DNA of 64,000 bases, from NCBI GenBank assembly GCA_905221615.1, contig CAJNDT010000994.1:39347-103346 (forward strand). The letters are read 5' to 3'. The first letter of the stretch is position 1, and every line of letters starts with the position of its first letter. The notes beneath the pieces were generated by a model. It was given only the letters and a program-made list of their open reading frames with translations. It had not been told where the DNA came from and searched no databases. Below are positions 46,971 to 56,426 of this stretch, piece after piece. Origin of the DNA: Symbiodinium sp. CCMP2592. Taxonomy: Eukaryota; Sar; Dinophyceae; Suessiales; Symbiodiniaceae. The translations under genes were made by a program, and so were the position numbers.

Positions 46971-49954
46971 TAAACCCTGGCGAACCCTGCGTTCCAACCA
47001 ACCCTAAACCCTAAGAAACAAAAGCCCTAAGAGCATGCACTCCAAACCTCACTGCCTCGGAGCCCCAACCCACCTTCCGGCCGCCCGATGAGGATGGGTG
47101 CGTGCGAGACGCTTGGAGCGCCTGCTGGCACAGTCCAAGTGGTCCCCCTTCAAGCAGAAAAAACCTCAGGGTGAGATGCTCGCACTCGAACCCCTCCGCC
47201 TCTGAGCCCCAACCCACCTCGCACCCCTGACACGTCGCAAGGGGGGGCCCTCCCACGCCAGAAAAATCTCCCGAACCTAGGCAGAAACGCCCCCGAGAAC
47301 CTTGACCTTCTTTCAAACAACAAAGACACCAAAACCGCAGCAATCCCTAAACACTACCAAAGCTTCAACCAAGAGCAGCCCGAGCAAACAGGGAGCACTC
47401 GTAGGGCCGACGACGAGTTCGAAGGCATAAGGAACGGCCCCCTCAAAGCAGTAAAACCACAAGCGCCCCCAAAGCCCAGCAATCCCTCAACAATAAGAAA
47501 GCATCAATCTAGTCTAGCCCGAACCAACAGAGAGCAATCGCGGAGCAGACAACGGGGCAGACGACGAGCTTGAAGGCTCATGCAACGGCCCACTAAAAGC
47601 AGTGAAACCACAAGCACCCCCAAACCCCAGCAATCCCTCAACACTAACAAAGCCTCAATTTAGTCTAGCCCCAACCAACAGAGAGCAATCGCGGAGCAGA
47701 CGACAACTTTTAAGGCTTAAGCAACGGCCCCCTCAAAGCAGTGAAACCACAAGAACCACCAAGACCCGGCAATCTCTTAACACTCACAGTGCTCTAAACC
47801 TAACTTAACCCGAACAAACAGAAAACAATCGAGAGGCAGACGCAACACTTTAGGACCTAAGGACCAGCCCCCCTAAAGCAGAGCAAGCCTTCGTGGGAGA
47901 TGCTCGGGGCGCCTGTGAGCGCAGTCCACCTGGACCCCCTTAAGGCAGAGAAAGCCTTCGGGTGAGATGCTCGCACTCGGACCCCTCCGCCTCCGAGCCC
48001 CAACCCACCTCGCACCCCTGAAACTTCGCGAAGGGGGACCCGGCCGCGCCAGAAAAAGTTCAAAGGTTTCGATCCCCAACCCGGAAAAAGTGCCGAAAAA
48101 CATGATTGTCAAAAACCGCCGTTTTTACCAAACCCCAGCAAACCCATAACAATCAGAAAGACTCAATTTAGTCTAGCCCGAACCAACAGAGAGCAATCGC
48201 AGTGCAGACAAGGAGTTTTAGGGCTTAAGGCGCAGCCCCCTTAAAAGAAAGGGATGCAGCTGCTGGCTTCGCGTGAGATGCTTAGGGCGCCTTTCTGCGC
48301 AGTCTCAAAAAACTGCGCTGGCGAACCCTAAATAAACGACGAGTTTGAAGGCTTATGCAACGGCCCACTAAAAGCAGTGAAACCACAAGCACCCCCAAAC
48401 CCCGGCAATCCTTCAACACTAACAAAGCTTCAATTTAACCTAGACCGAACCAACAGAGAACAATCGCGGAGCAGACGACAACTTTTAAGACTTAAGCAAC
48501 GGCCCCCTCAAAGCAGTGAAACCACAAGAACCACCAAGACCCGGTAATCTCTTAACACTCACGAGCTCTAAACCTAACTTAAGCCGAACAAACAGAAAAC
48601 AATCGAGAGGCAGACGCAAAACTTTAGGACTTAAGGACCAGCCCCCCTAAAGCAGAGCAAGCCTTCGTGGGAGATGCTCGGGGCGCCTGTGAGCGCTCCA
48701 CATGGACCCCCTTAAGGCAGAGAAAGCCTTCGGGTGAGATGCTCGCACTCGGACCCCTCCGCCTCCGAGCCCCAACCCACCTCGCACCCCTGAAACTTCG
48801 CGAGGGGGGACCCGGCCACGCCAGAAAAGTCTGAAAGGTTTCGAGACCCAACCCGGAAAAAGTGACGGAAAACACGATTGTCAGAAACGGGCTTTTTTAC
48901 CAAACCCCAGCAAACCCTTAACATTAAAAAAGACTAAATTTAGTCTAGCCCGAACCAACAGAGAGCAATCGCGGAGCAGACAAGGAGTTTTAGGGCTTAA
49001 GCGCCAGCCCCCTTAAAAGAAAGGGATGCAGCTGCTGGCTTCGCGTGAGATGCTCCCGGCCCCGGGCCCTGGCTGTGGGAAGGTGCCCGGCCCCGGGCAA
49101 CAAACCCCAGCAATCCCTCAACAATAAGAAAGCCTCAATTTAGTCTAGCCCGAACCAACAGAGAGCAATCGCGGAGCAGACAACGGGGCAGACGACGAGC
49201 TTGAAGGCTTATGCAACGGCCCACTAAAAGCAGTGAAACCACAAGCACCTCCAAACCCCGCCAATCCCTCAACACTAACAAAGCTTCAATTTAACCTAGC
49301 CCGAACCAACAGAGAGCAATCGCGGAGCAGACGACAACTTTTAAGGCTTAAGCAACGGCCCCCTCAAAGCAGTGAAACCACAAGAACCACCAAGACCCGG
49401 CAATCTCTTAACACTCACAGTGCTCTAAACCTAACTTAACCCGAACAAACAGAAAACATTCGAGAGGCAGACGCAACACTTTAGGACCTAAGGACCAGCC
49501 CCCCTAAAGCAGAGCAAGCGTTCGTGGGAGATGCTCGGGGCGCCTGTGAGCGCAGTCAACATGGACCCCCTTAAGGCAGAGAAAGCCTTCGGGTGAGATG
49601 CTCGCACTCGGACCCCTCCGCCTCCGAGCCCCAACCCACCTCGCACCCCTGAAACTTCGCGAGGGGGGACCCGGCCGCGCCAGAAAAAGTTCAAAGGTTT
49701 CGATCCCCAACCCGGAAAAAGTGCCGAAAAACACGATTGTCAGAAACGGGCTTTTTTACCAAACCCCAGCAAACCCTTAACATTAAAAAAGACTAAATTT
49801 AGTCTAGCCCGAACCAACAGAGAGCAATCGCGGAGCAGACAAGGAGTTTTAGGGCTTAAGCGCCAGCCCCCTTAAAAGAAAGGGATGCAGCTGCTGGCTT
49901 CGCGTGAGATGCTAAGGGCGCCTTTCTGCGCAGTCTCAAAAAACTGCGCTGGCG
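46971..49954 (+). repeat. Three- to four-copy ~0.7 kb repeat block
   Basis: Related segments lie at about 47575-48290, 48340-49052 and 49195-49912, with a more diverged one at 47010-47345. Each includes GGCCCCCTCAAAGCAGTGAA, CGGACCCCTCCGCCTCCGAG and AAGAAAGGGATGCAGCTGC words. An offset of 1,631 bp links the first and third. The middle copy has a CCCGGCCCCGGG insert near 49053. Frames inside are short and not conserved; I support no gene. Confidence 0.8.
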
Positions 49955-50011
49955 AACCCTAAACCCTAAACCCTAAACCCTAAACCCTAAACTCTAAACC
50001 GTAACCCTAAA
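49955..50011 (+). repeat. Interstitial telomeric block 9 (~7 units, degenerate end)
   Basis: The left flank is the GCGCAG-tctcaaaaaa-CTGCGCTGGCG hairpin. The right end decays into CTCTAAACCGTAACCCTAAA. Confidence 0.92.
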
Positions 50012-50035
50012 TTGTATTTGCCACACCGTTGGGAA

Positions 50036-50335
50036 GCACCAAGATGCCAGCAAACAGTGCAGAACAAAAACACCCCATTTTGTTAACCCTTGTTGTCGTG
50101 CTCAACATCCTTAAAACAAGAAGTCAAGAACCAGTGCAGAAAAAAAGCCCCATTTTGTTAGTCCTAGTTGTCGTGCTCAACATCCTTAAAACAAGAAGCC
50201 AAGAACCAGAGCAGAAAAAAACACACCCCATTTTGTTAACCCTGGTTGTCGTGCTCAACATCCTTAAACCAAGAAGCCAAGAACCAGTGCAGAAAAAAAG
50301 CCCCATTTTGTTAGTCCTAGTTGTCGTGCCACCTG
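50036..50335 (+). repeat. ~85 bp tandem repeat, four units
   Basis: Units contain AACCAGTGCAGAAAAAAAGC, CCCATTTTGTTA and GTTGTCGTGCTCAACATCC. An open frame of 148 residues with repeated ILLVLVVVLNIL peptides crosses the array. I take it as a repeat translation, though a small repetitive protein cannot be excluded. Confidence 0.8.
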
Positions 50336-50845
50336 CTGACAATCTGGTCCCCTCGGGATTGCCACCTACCGACAATCCAAGGAAGCATAGGGCCAAAGTG
50401 AAGTGTGACAGCCATCCGCCCCCTTTCCACCAAGCTCCACCCAGATTGCCACCAGCTGACAATCTGAAGCCCTGAAGATTGCCACCTGCTGACAATCCAA
50501 AGGGGCAACCGGCCAGCAAGGGAGTGTGACAGCCATCCGCCCCCTTTCCACCAACCCCCCACCACGATTGCCACCTATTGGCAATCTGTACCCCCTTAAG
50601 ATTGCCACCTGTTGGCAATCTGTACCCCCCCTAAGATTGCCACCTGCTGACAATCTAGATCCCCTGTGATTGCCACTTGTTGGCAATCTGTACCCCCTTA
50701 AGATTGCCACCTGTTGGCAATCTGTACCCCCCTAAGATTGCCACCTGCTGACAATCTAGATCCCCTGTGATTGCCACCTGTTGGCAATCTGTACCCCCCT
50801 ACGATTGCCGCCTTCTGACAATCTAGACCCCCTAAGATTGCCACC
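50320..50845 (+). repeat. ~34 bp hairpin minisatellite (GATTGCCA/TGGCAATC)
   Basis: About a dozen units, most spaced about 34 bp. The core is GATTGCCA, a 5-base loop, then TGGCAATC (a perfect 8 bp stem in many units) or TGACAATC. The spacers are C-rich (TGTACCCCCCTAA or TAGATCCCCTGT). Confidence 0.88.
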
Positions 50846-51066
50846 CCTTTGGGGCCTGGAGATTGTCACTCGGGGCCTGGCGATTGTCACTTTGGGGCCT
50901 GGAGATTGTCACCTGGGGCCTGGCGATTGTCACTTTGGGGCCTGGAGATTGTCACTCGGGGCCTGGCGATTGTCACTTTGGGGCCTGGAGATTGTCACCT
51001 GGGGCCTGGCGATTGTCACTTTGGGGCCTGGAGATTGTCACTTTGGGGCCTGGAGATTGTCACTTT
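50846..51066 (+). repeat. ~21 bp GGGGCCTGGAGATTGTCAC array
   Basis: About ten units alternating GGAGATTGTCAC and GGCGATTGTCAC, with TTTGGGGCCT, CTCGGGGCCT or CTGGGGCCT spacers. The GATTGTCA word is half of the stem in the preceding array, so the two arrays are related. Confidence 0.88.
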
Positions 51067-51835
51067 GGCGTTGTGGGTGGCCTGGTTGCAAGTTTTTGCA
51101 GGTTTTGAGAGGTTTTTAAAGGCTCAGAGTGGTTTTAAAACGTTCTAAGTGGCTTCCGAAGTTATTTCAAAGGGCTTTAAGCAGTCTTGAAGCCGGGCAA
51201 AATTGACACCCACCGTCAATCTACGACCGCCCGGGGACCAGGATTTCCCCGACCCGCGCGCGTACACACAATGCGCTTTTGGACCCTCCGCTCGCCCCCT
51301 AAGGGGGGCATGCTAACTGTCTTTTGGAAGCTAGTAATGGCGTTGAACTACAGCGACTGCTGTACGCGCCAGTTCACTAGCGAAGCGGCCTCCAAATACC
51401 TAAAAAGAGCCGAGGTGCCTTCCTTGAGCATTCCAAAAGTAGGCCGCGGGCATACTTTTGGGATGTGTGCCACGGACGCGCTTTGCGCGAGGATCGGTTT
51501 GTTTTCCTCAGTGCCAAGGGCCAAGGGGGCTTCCCATTGAGCCTGTCAACGGGAACGCGTGTACTCGCTCGCGGGTGCGCGTTACTACCGGGGATCCGAT
51601 CTATCTCCAATCGGTGAACACATATGGGCGAAGGATGTTTCAATCCGACCAGAAACATCGGGGAAGCAGGGAGCGTGTGCTGCGGGACATTCTCTTATAA
51701 GGCGCCTAAAATAAGGCCATCCCAGTACTAAGTACGCTGGGGGGTGCCTTCGAAGACCTTCACACTCTCATACTTCCCACGCATGCATTCACTGAACATG
51801 TCCAAGCCAAGGACTGATTTTTGGTGCAAGCGACT
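51067..51835. other. Unassigned stretch, no supported gene
   Basis: Several short frames (for example 51187-51540 +) lack recognisable domains, good start context or repeat support. The base composition is balanced and there are no tandem repeats, so this could hold exons of an unrecognised gene. Confidence 0.35.
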
Positions 51836-51850
51836 CGGCTGCAACTAAAC

Positions 51851-51911
51851 ATGTCCGTGCTCGTGTTCGTTAGTCTTGTGTTTGCATTCCTTCTTTGCCG
51901 ATGCCAAGGTA
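51851..51911 (+). CDS. Possible signal-peptide exon
   Basis: An ATG at 51851 opens a short hydrophobic stretch, MSVLVFVSLVFAFLLCRCQ, typical of a secretory signal peptide. It ends at TGCCAAG followed by GTACAA, a possible splice donor. A related segment with the same TGCCAAGGTAC junction lies near 52470-52525 (CATGTTCATACTTGCC...), suggesting a duplicated first exon. No downstream exon could be assigned, so the product is unknown. The call rests on the hydrophobic profile and the repeated donor only. Confidence 0.3.
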
Positions 51912-52559
51912 CAACCAACGAGGCCGGCAACGGTAGACGGCCACCAAGCTGCAGCTACACGCATGCACGTTTACACTTTCCCTTCACTCGGCCCAAGACT
52001 GGAGACCCATCCACGATTGAGAGTCCCTACAAAGGCAATACGTGCTTTCAAAAATCTTTGCATGTTCGATGTTGAAGACCACCACGCCGGGCTCTCATCT
52101 CAAACCCATTTTGTCGGCCTCGTGCTAAATCGTAATGCCAGTATCTCACAATCGACCTCAGCCAAGACCTTCAACCTCGTCAGGAATCGGCCCACAATTG
52201 GGGAGACTCGGAGAATGCAGCTAAGCCATTCGAAACTCGCAGGCGGTAAAGTCCTCATGCGCACGCGTTGCCTGCGAGAACTCCACGCACAACCAAGGCG
52301 AGCAGCTTCGGCAGAAGCCCATCCACCATAAAAGAGTCCCGACAGATGAAGACATCACTGGCAGAAGCTCTGGCTGTCAGGTCTCGCTTGCAGCATAAAG
52401 CAACCCAAACCAGCTGTCATCATGTCACAGCCAAGGTACAGCTCTGGTCGCATCTGGACTGCCACTAGACATGTTCATACTTGCCTTGTGTTTACAGTGA
52501 TTCCCTTCCAATGCCAAGGTACGACTAAGCGAGGACTCCCGGAGTTCAATTGGGAAGCC
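51912..52559. other. Unassigned stretch after the signal-peptide exon
   Basis: No gene is supported. Repeated words such as AGCTGCAGCTACAC, CAACCAAGGCGAGCAG and CATAAAAGAGTCC hint at diverged duplicates, but no clear period was found. Confidence 0.3.
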
Positions 52560-52735
52560 CGCCCACCGCCTGACATATCCTCGTCCAATTTATGAAGGAA
52601 ATCGGCTTGGAGAGCTTGCGAATCACCTGACAATCGTCACCTTCGTCCGCTTTATGAAGAAAATCGGCGTGGGGAGCCTGCGAACCACCTGGCAATCCAT
52701 ATTCCCGTCCTCTGTATGAAGGAAATTTACTTGGA
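52560..52735 (+). repeat. ~72 bp repeat, three diverged units
   Basis: Each unit contains a TATGAAGGAAATCGGC-type word, GGAGAGCTTGCGAATCACCT or a close variant, and a TCCTCGTCC-type word. The last unit runs into the frame that opens at 52716. Confidence 0.7.
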
Positions 52736-53030
52736 AAGCTCCCTCGTAGCTGTACGTAGCTGTGTTCCAGGTAGAGGCATACCGTCTTTCAGCTGGAATA
52801 CAAGTGGAAATGATACTGGTTTCACAAGGAAGGCAACTGGCGCACGAGTGAAAACATGCTCGGCCCAGAGCATCGTTCCCGAGTCTTCCCAGGTGTGCGG
52901 GAGAGCGGCGGAGATCGAAGCATGTAGCTTCCAGTCTTGCAGATGCTGCTTGAGCATTGCACCCTGTATTCCGCAGCCTCACTCTTGCGGCTCAAAGCTT
53001 GCATTTGCTTGCCTTCAGAGCACCCACGAG

Positions 53031-53580
53031 ATGGACGGCCGCTGTCTGGAGTGGAGCCGGTGTTTGGAAGGCGGTCCTGGCTCGTGGTCATTGATTGACT
53101 CGGACGGCGCGGCCTTTACCACTGAAGCAGCTCCTCGATGGCATCTGCTCTTCTTTTCCACCGATCCCGTGGAGAGGCTGCAGTGCCGATTCGTCCGATG
53201 GCATCCAGCAGATGCCCAGGTTGCTGTGTTCGAAGCTGAAGAGCTGGACCATGATGCTTGGATCAGTTATCCCGCCGGCGAAGGTCTACGTCCGTGAAGT
53301 GCCCTCACCCTTGGTCGTCACCTGCAGCTTGACGCCTGTCCCGCAAAATGCTGTTGACGCAGTGTTCACCACGGTGGCCGGCGGGGAGCTGCTGCGAATC
53401 ACCGGCATGTCAAACTCTTTGCCGGAGCTGGAAGAGCTTGCTGCATCCGCTGCCCTAGCAGCGGCAGCCCAAGGCCGTCTGAGGAGCCGCAACCAAGCAG
53501 TGTGCACGGCGTTCGACGGGCAACTGGTCACATTGGCCCTTTCCCAAGACATGTGGGACATGCTGACAGCGCAGAACTAG
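53031..53580 (+). pseudogene. Probable frameshifted gene, product not recognised
   Basis: An ATG at 53031 follows a good acceptor (TGCTTGCCTTCAG at about 53019). It opens a frame with sensible composition (MDGRCLEWSRCLEGG..., then WHLLFFSTDPVERLQCRF) that ends at a TGA near 53297. From about 53263 a different + frame (VYVREVPSPLVVTCSL onward) runs to the TAG at 53578-53580 and reads as a natural continuation with an Ala/Leu-rich helix near the end. A one-base indel near 53263, or a very short missed intron, would explain both frames. It may be a pseudogene or carry a sequencing error. No known domain is seen. Confidence 0.4.
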
Positions 53581-54266
53581 AAAAGAATCTTTCGTTTCGC
53601 TCAACCTATGCCGTGCGCTGGCTGTGACGGAGCATCGCGGCTGGCAGCCACAGCAGCAGAAGCAAACAAAAAAGATGCGGACGTCTGCTACTTGCAGCCT
53701 GGACATGAAGGCCGATGCCTTGATCGAGACAGCCCCGGCCCATTTAAATAGGTGGTACTGATGAGGACGGGACGACAAGGAGCGAGCTGGAAAATTGCTT
53801 GGAACCAACTGCAAGCCAATGTCGCTGCCGTGGTCCCTGCAATGAGAGCACACTAACACTAACCAGGCACCGCAGCCCAATTCGTGCTCAAGAGCATCAA
53901 AAGCAAAAAGTTCCGCACCGCGAAGCGACTATCTAGGCCGAAGCCGCTTCCGACAGTAGCAGAGACGGAACGGCAACAGAAGCTTCTGAGCCGGCCCTGC
54001 AGGTCAAATGGACATGTACCCGAGCAACCGCCGCCGATGGGCCGATATCGAGGACGAGGAGGAGCAGGCGGCATGCAGGAAGCTAGCAGTCAAGGTGTAG
54101 AAACTCTCTCGCACTCAGTCCCTGCCTTCCTGTTAGAAGCGAGGGAACAACAGCACAGAAACCGAGGGAGAGAGAGACAGAGAGAGATAGAGATAGAGAC
54201 AGAGTGACATAAGGGCAGAGACCGAGACAGACCCGCGATGCAGCACTCACGCAGGCCACGGCAGCA

Positions 54267-55691
54267 ATGCGCAGTTCCAGCATCACCAGCGAGGCAACTC
54301 CCCTGACCAGGGATTGCATGTTGATTCTACGTATAAGGCTCGCTGAGGTTGATTGCACAGTTCACACAGACCTTCAGCCCCTTCGCGCGCAGGTGCTTGC
54401 TGCGCCGGACACCACCTTCTTGCAGGTGGAAAATGTGGTTGCGGACGGCAACTGCTTGTTCCACGCCCTGGTCCACGCGCACACGCGGGCGACAGAGGAC
54501 GAGAACAGTGACAGGCCCCTTCCTGCAGAGCTGGGACAGGCCCTTCGCCGGGATGTGACAAGCTTCCTGATAGCCCATGCAGTCGAGCAGGGCGACTTTG
54601 CGGAGAGTTGGTTGGAAGAGGCAGAACGTTTGGAAAGAGGATCGGGGGAGGCGTGGGCTGGAAACGTCTCGATCGTGGCCTTCTCCCTCATGCAGGAATG
54701 CCGCGTCCAGGTGCACACACGCCGTCCCGATGGTTCCATCGTGACAATGGACTCCACCCACCGAGATCTTCAAGATCTCGCTGACTTGCCTATGGTTCGC
54801 GTGCTATACAATGGAGAAGACCACTACGATGCGTTGGTGGAGGCCGAAAATGTGGGACTTCTAGTGCCCGCATGGGAAGGTCAGACGTGGCCGCTGAGGT
54901 ACTGGCGAATTCCGCCGCAAGAAATGCACCCTCAAGATATCGACGGTTCATTGCTGCCGATGAAGAAGACAAGATCGATGGAGTCCATCACTTCGCCCGA
55001 GCTTCCCGGCAGCACGGACGACATCCTGGAGGAGGTGTGCCAGGCGGTCGTGGCGCCGACATCCACCCATCCGCATCGCCAAATGGAGGATGCCATTACG
55101 AAGCTGGCGACGACCAGGCTTCGGGACCATCCCACACTCCCACCTCTTGCCCTGCCGGAAGAAGTGGATGCGGGCGAGGCGTGGCCCCACGCTTTCTGTG
55201 CGTTCAGCGGCTGTTTGTGGACGGCCAGAAAGGGCACGGAGGACGACCTGCTTCAGCACCTCCGCGAGCAGCATCGCCCCGACCTAGAACCGGTAGCAGC
55301 TCTTCTAGGCCATGGCCATCCCGACAAGCAGGATTTCCTCAGCGTCTACAACGCAGCTCTCAGCGTCAAGTGCCGCTCGGCCGCTCCCCTCGCTGGCAGC
55401 TCCCTCGACCGGATCGCTTTGGAAAAGTTCGCAGAGGCGACTGCTGGCGACCACGTGGAGTCACTGATCTGCTTCTCGTGCGCTTGCACTTACACGCGCA
55501 TCGCAGAGACGGAAGATCGGGGCGACATCCAGTGGCACCGTCCTCTGGAGCAGACGAACAAAAAGCTTTTTCGTGTGAACTGGGGGTCCCTTTTACAACT
55601 GGGGGTCCCAAAAGTCACTGCCCTGACATTGTTAATGTTGCGCTTCTTATCTTCTCGGCCCAGCAATCTACGGGATGGCGAAACGTTTTAA
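54267..55691 (+). CDS. OTU-type cysteine protease with C2H2-like motif (Helitron-like front end, probably truncated)
   Basis: A 474-residue frame from the ATG at 54267. An OTU domain covers about residues 50-195. The Cys box VADGNCLFHALVHAHT has D60, G61, N62 and nucleophile C63; the His box DHYDALVEAE has H186. Both are canonical for OTU deubiquitinases. Further on, near residue 310, FCAFSGCLWTARKG and LLQHLREQH form a C2H2-like zinc motif, and LICFSCACTYTR follows near residue 400. OTU followed by such a zinc motif is what I would expect at the N-terminus of OTU-bearing Helitron-like proteins. No Rep or helicase follows: after a duplicated CTGGGGGTCCC word (about 55582 and 55600) the frame becomes unremarkable and stops. 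I infer a truncated element relic; a stand-alone OTU gene is the alternative. Confidence 0.7.
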   Translation: MRSSSITSEATPLTRDCMLILRIRLAEVDCTVHTDLQPLRAQVLAAPDTTFLQVENVVADGNCLFHALVHAHTRATEDENSDRPLPAELGQALRRDVTSFLIAHAVEQGDFAESWLEEAERLERGSGEAWAGNVSIVAFSLMQECRVQVHTRRPDGSIVTMDSTHRDLQDLADLPMVRVLYNGEDHYDALVEAENVGLLVPAWEGQTWPLRYWRIPPQEMHPQDIDGSLLPMKKTRSMESITSPELPGSTDDILEEVCQAVVAPTSTHPHRQMEDAITKLATTRLRDHPTLPPLALPEEVDAGEAWPHAFCAFSGCLWTARKGTEDDLLQHLREQHRPDLEPVAALLGHGHPDKQDFLSVYNAALSVKCRSAAPLAGSSLDRIALEKFAEATAGDHVESLICFSCACTYTRIAETEDRGDIQWHRPLEQTNKKLFRVNWGSLLQLGVPKVTALTLLMLRFLSSRPSNLRDGETF

Positions 55692-55721
55692 AGGCAAAGT
55701 GAAGTCCTCCCGGCGGGCACC

Positions 55722-55845
55722 GTGTGCAGTTGGTTCAAGCCCTGCAGGGCTCTGTGTACAGTTGGCTCAATGTCAAGCCCTCCGGGGGTTCGTGTACAGT
55801 TGGTTCAAGCCCTGCAGGGCTCTGTGTACAGTTGGCTCAATATAT
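55722..55845 (+). repeat. ~78 bp tandem repeat after the OTU gene
   Basis: About one and a half units containing GTTGGTTCAAGCCCTGCAGG and GTTGGCTCAAT, with a diverged CCCTCCGGGGG variant between. Part of it is nearly palindromic (CCCTGCAGGG). Confidence 0.75.
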
Positions 55846-56381
55846 TATGTATAATATTATGTAGAAAGGGTTTATTTATGCATGTATGTATGTACGTATG
55901 TGCGTACGTGTGTACATCCTATGTGTCTATGTGTGTGTGTACGCATGAATGTATAGTATGTTAATGTGTGGAAGTATGTATGGACGCATGTATTTTGAGC
56001 TGCACAGTTTGCAGTCATTAACCCATGTTGTGTCACCACTTGTATCTTGTGGTTGCTGAGGGTGTCAGGCCCAGATCCGAGACAGGTTTGCGATGACGTG
56101 TGACAGCTATTTAGCTTGAAGGGGCGGGCAGGCAGGGCACCGGTCATTGAGGAGGTAGCTCTTGCTTCATTCAGCGAGTCGAGTGTGTTTGCTTCTGATG
56201 TGAGCTTTTGACGGCAGTCACTGCAAGCTGTCGATGCTTTGACCAGCAGCTTGCCTCTCTGCAGCTGTTTCTTTTGGTTGCTGCAGATGCAACTACTATC
56301 ATTGAGGTGATCTTTTCGATAATTTAACATATGACAGAAATCTAGCTTGGAAGGGTGGGCAGGCAGGCAGCTGTTATTCAT
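55846..56381. other. Intergenic stretch between OTU and methyltransferase genes
   Basis: A TGTATG/TACGTG-rich simple region (55875-55990) is followed by two diverged segments sharing AGCTT-GAAGG-GGGCAGGCAGG (about 56105-56140 and 56340-56372). No gene is supported. Confidence 0.5.
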
Positions 56382-56426
56382 TATGTAGCTTTAGTTGTCT
56401 TTCAGCGATATATCTGAAGTGAAGTC

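Noticed and set aside
50029..50475. 148-codon frame with repeated ILLVLVVVLNIL peptides as a membrane protein
   Set aside because: The frame coincides with an ~85 bp tandem repeat, and its tail enters the hairpin minisatellite. There is no independent support for coding.
50320..50845. CRISPR array
   Set aside because: Although palindromes recur at ~34 bp, the spacers are themselves repeated and C-rich, the sequence is eukaryotic, and no Cas gene is present.
51690..51780. 5S rRNA fragment on the minus strand
   Set aside because: The word AGTACTGGGATGG matches the 5S 3' region, but neither the internal promoter boxes nor the rest of the RNA could be found. Probably chance.
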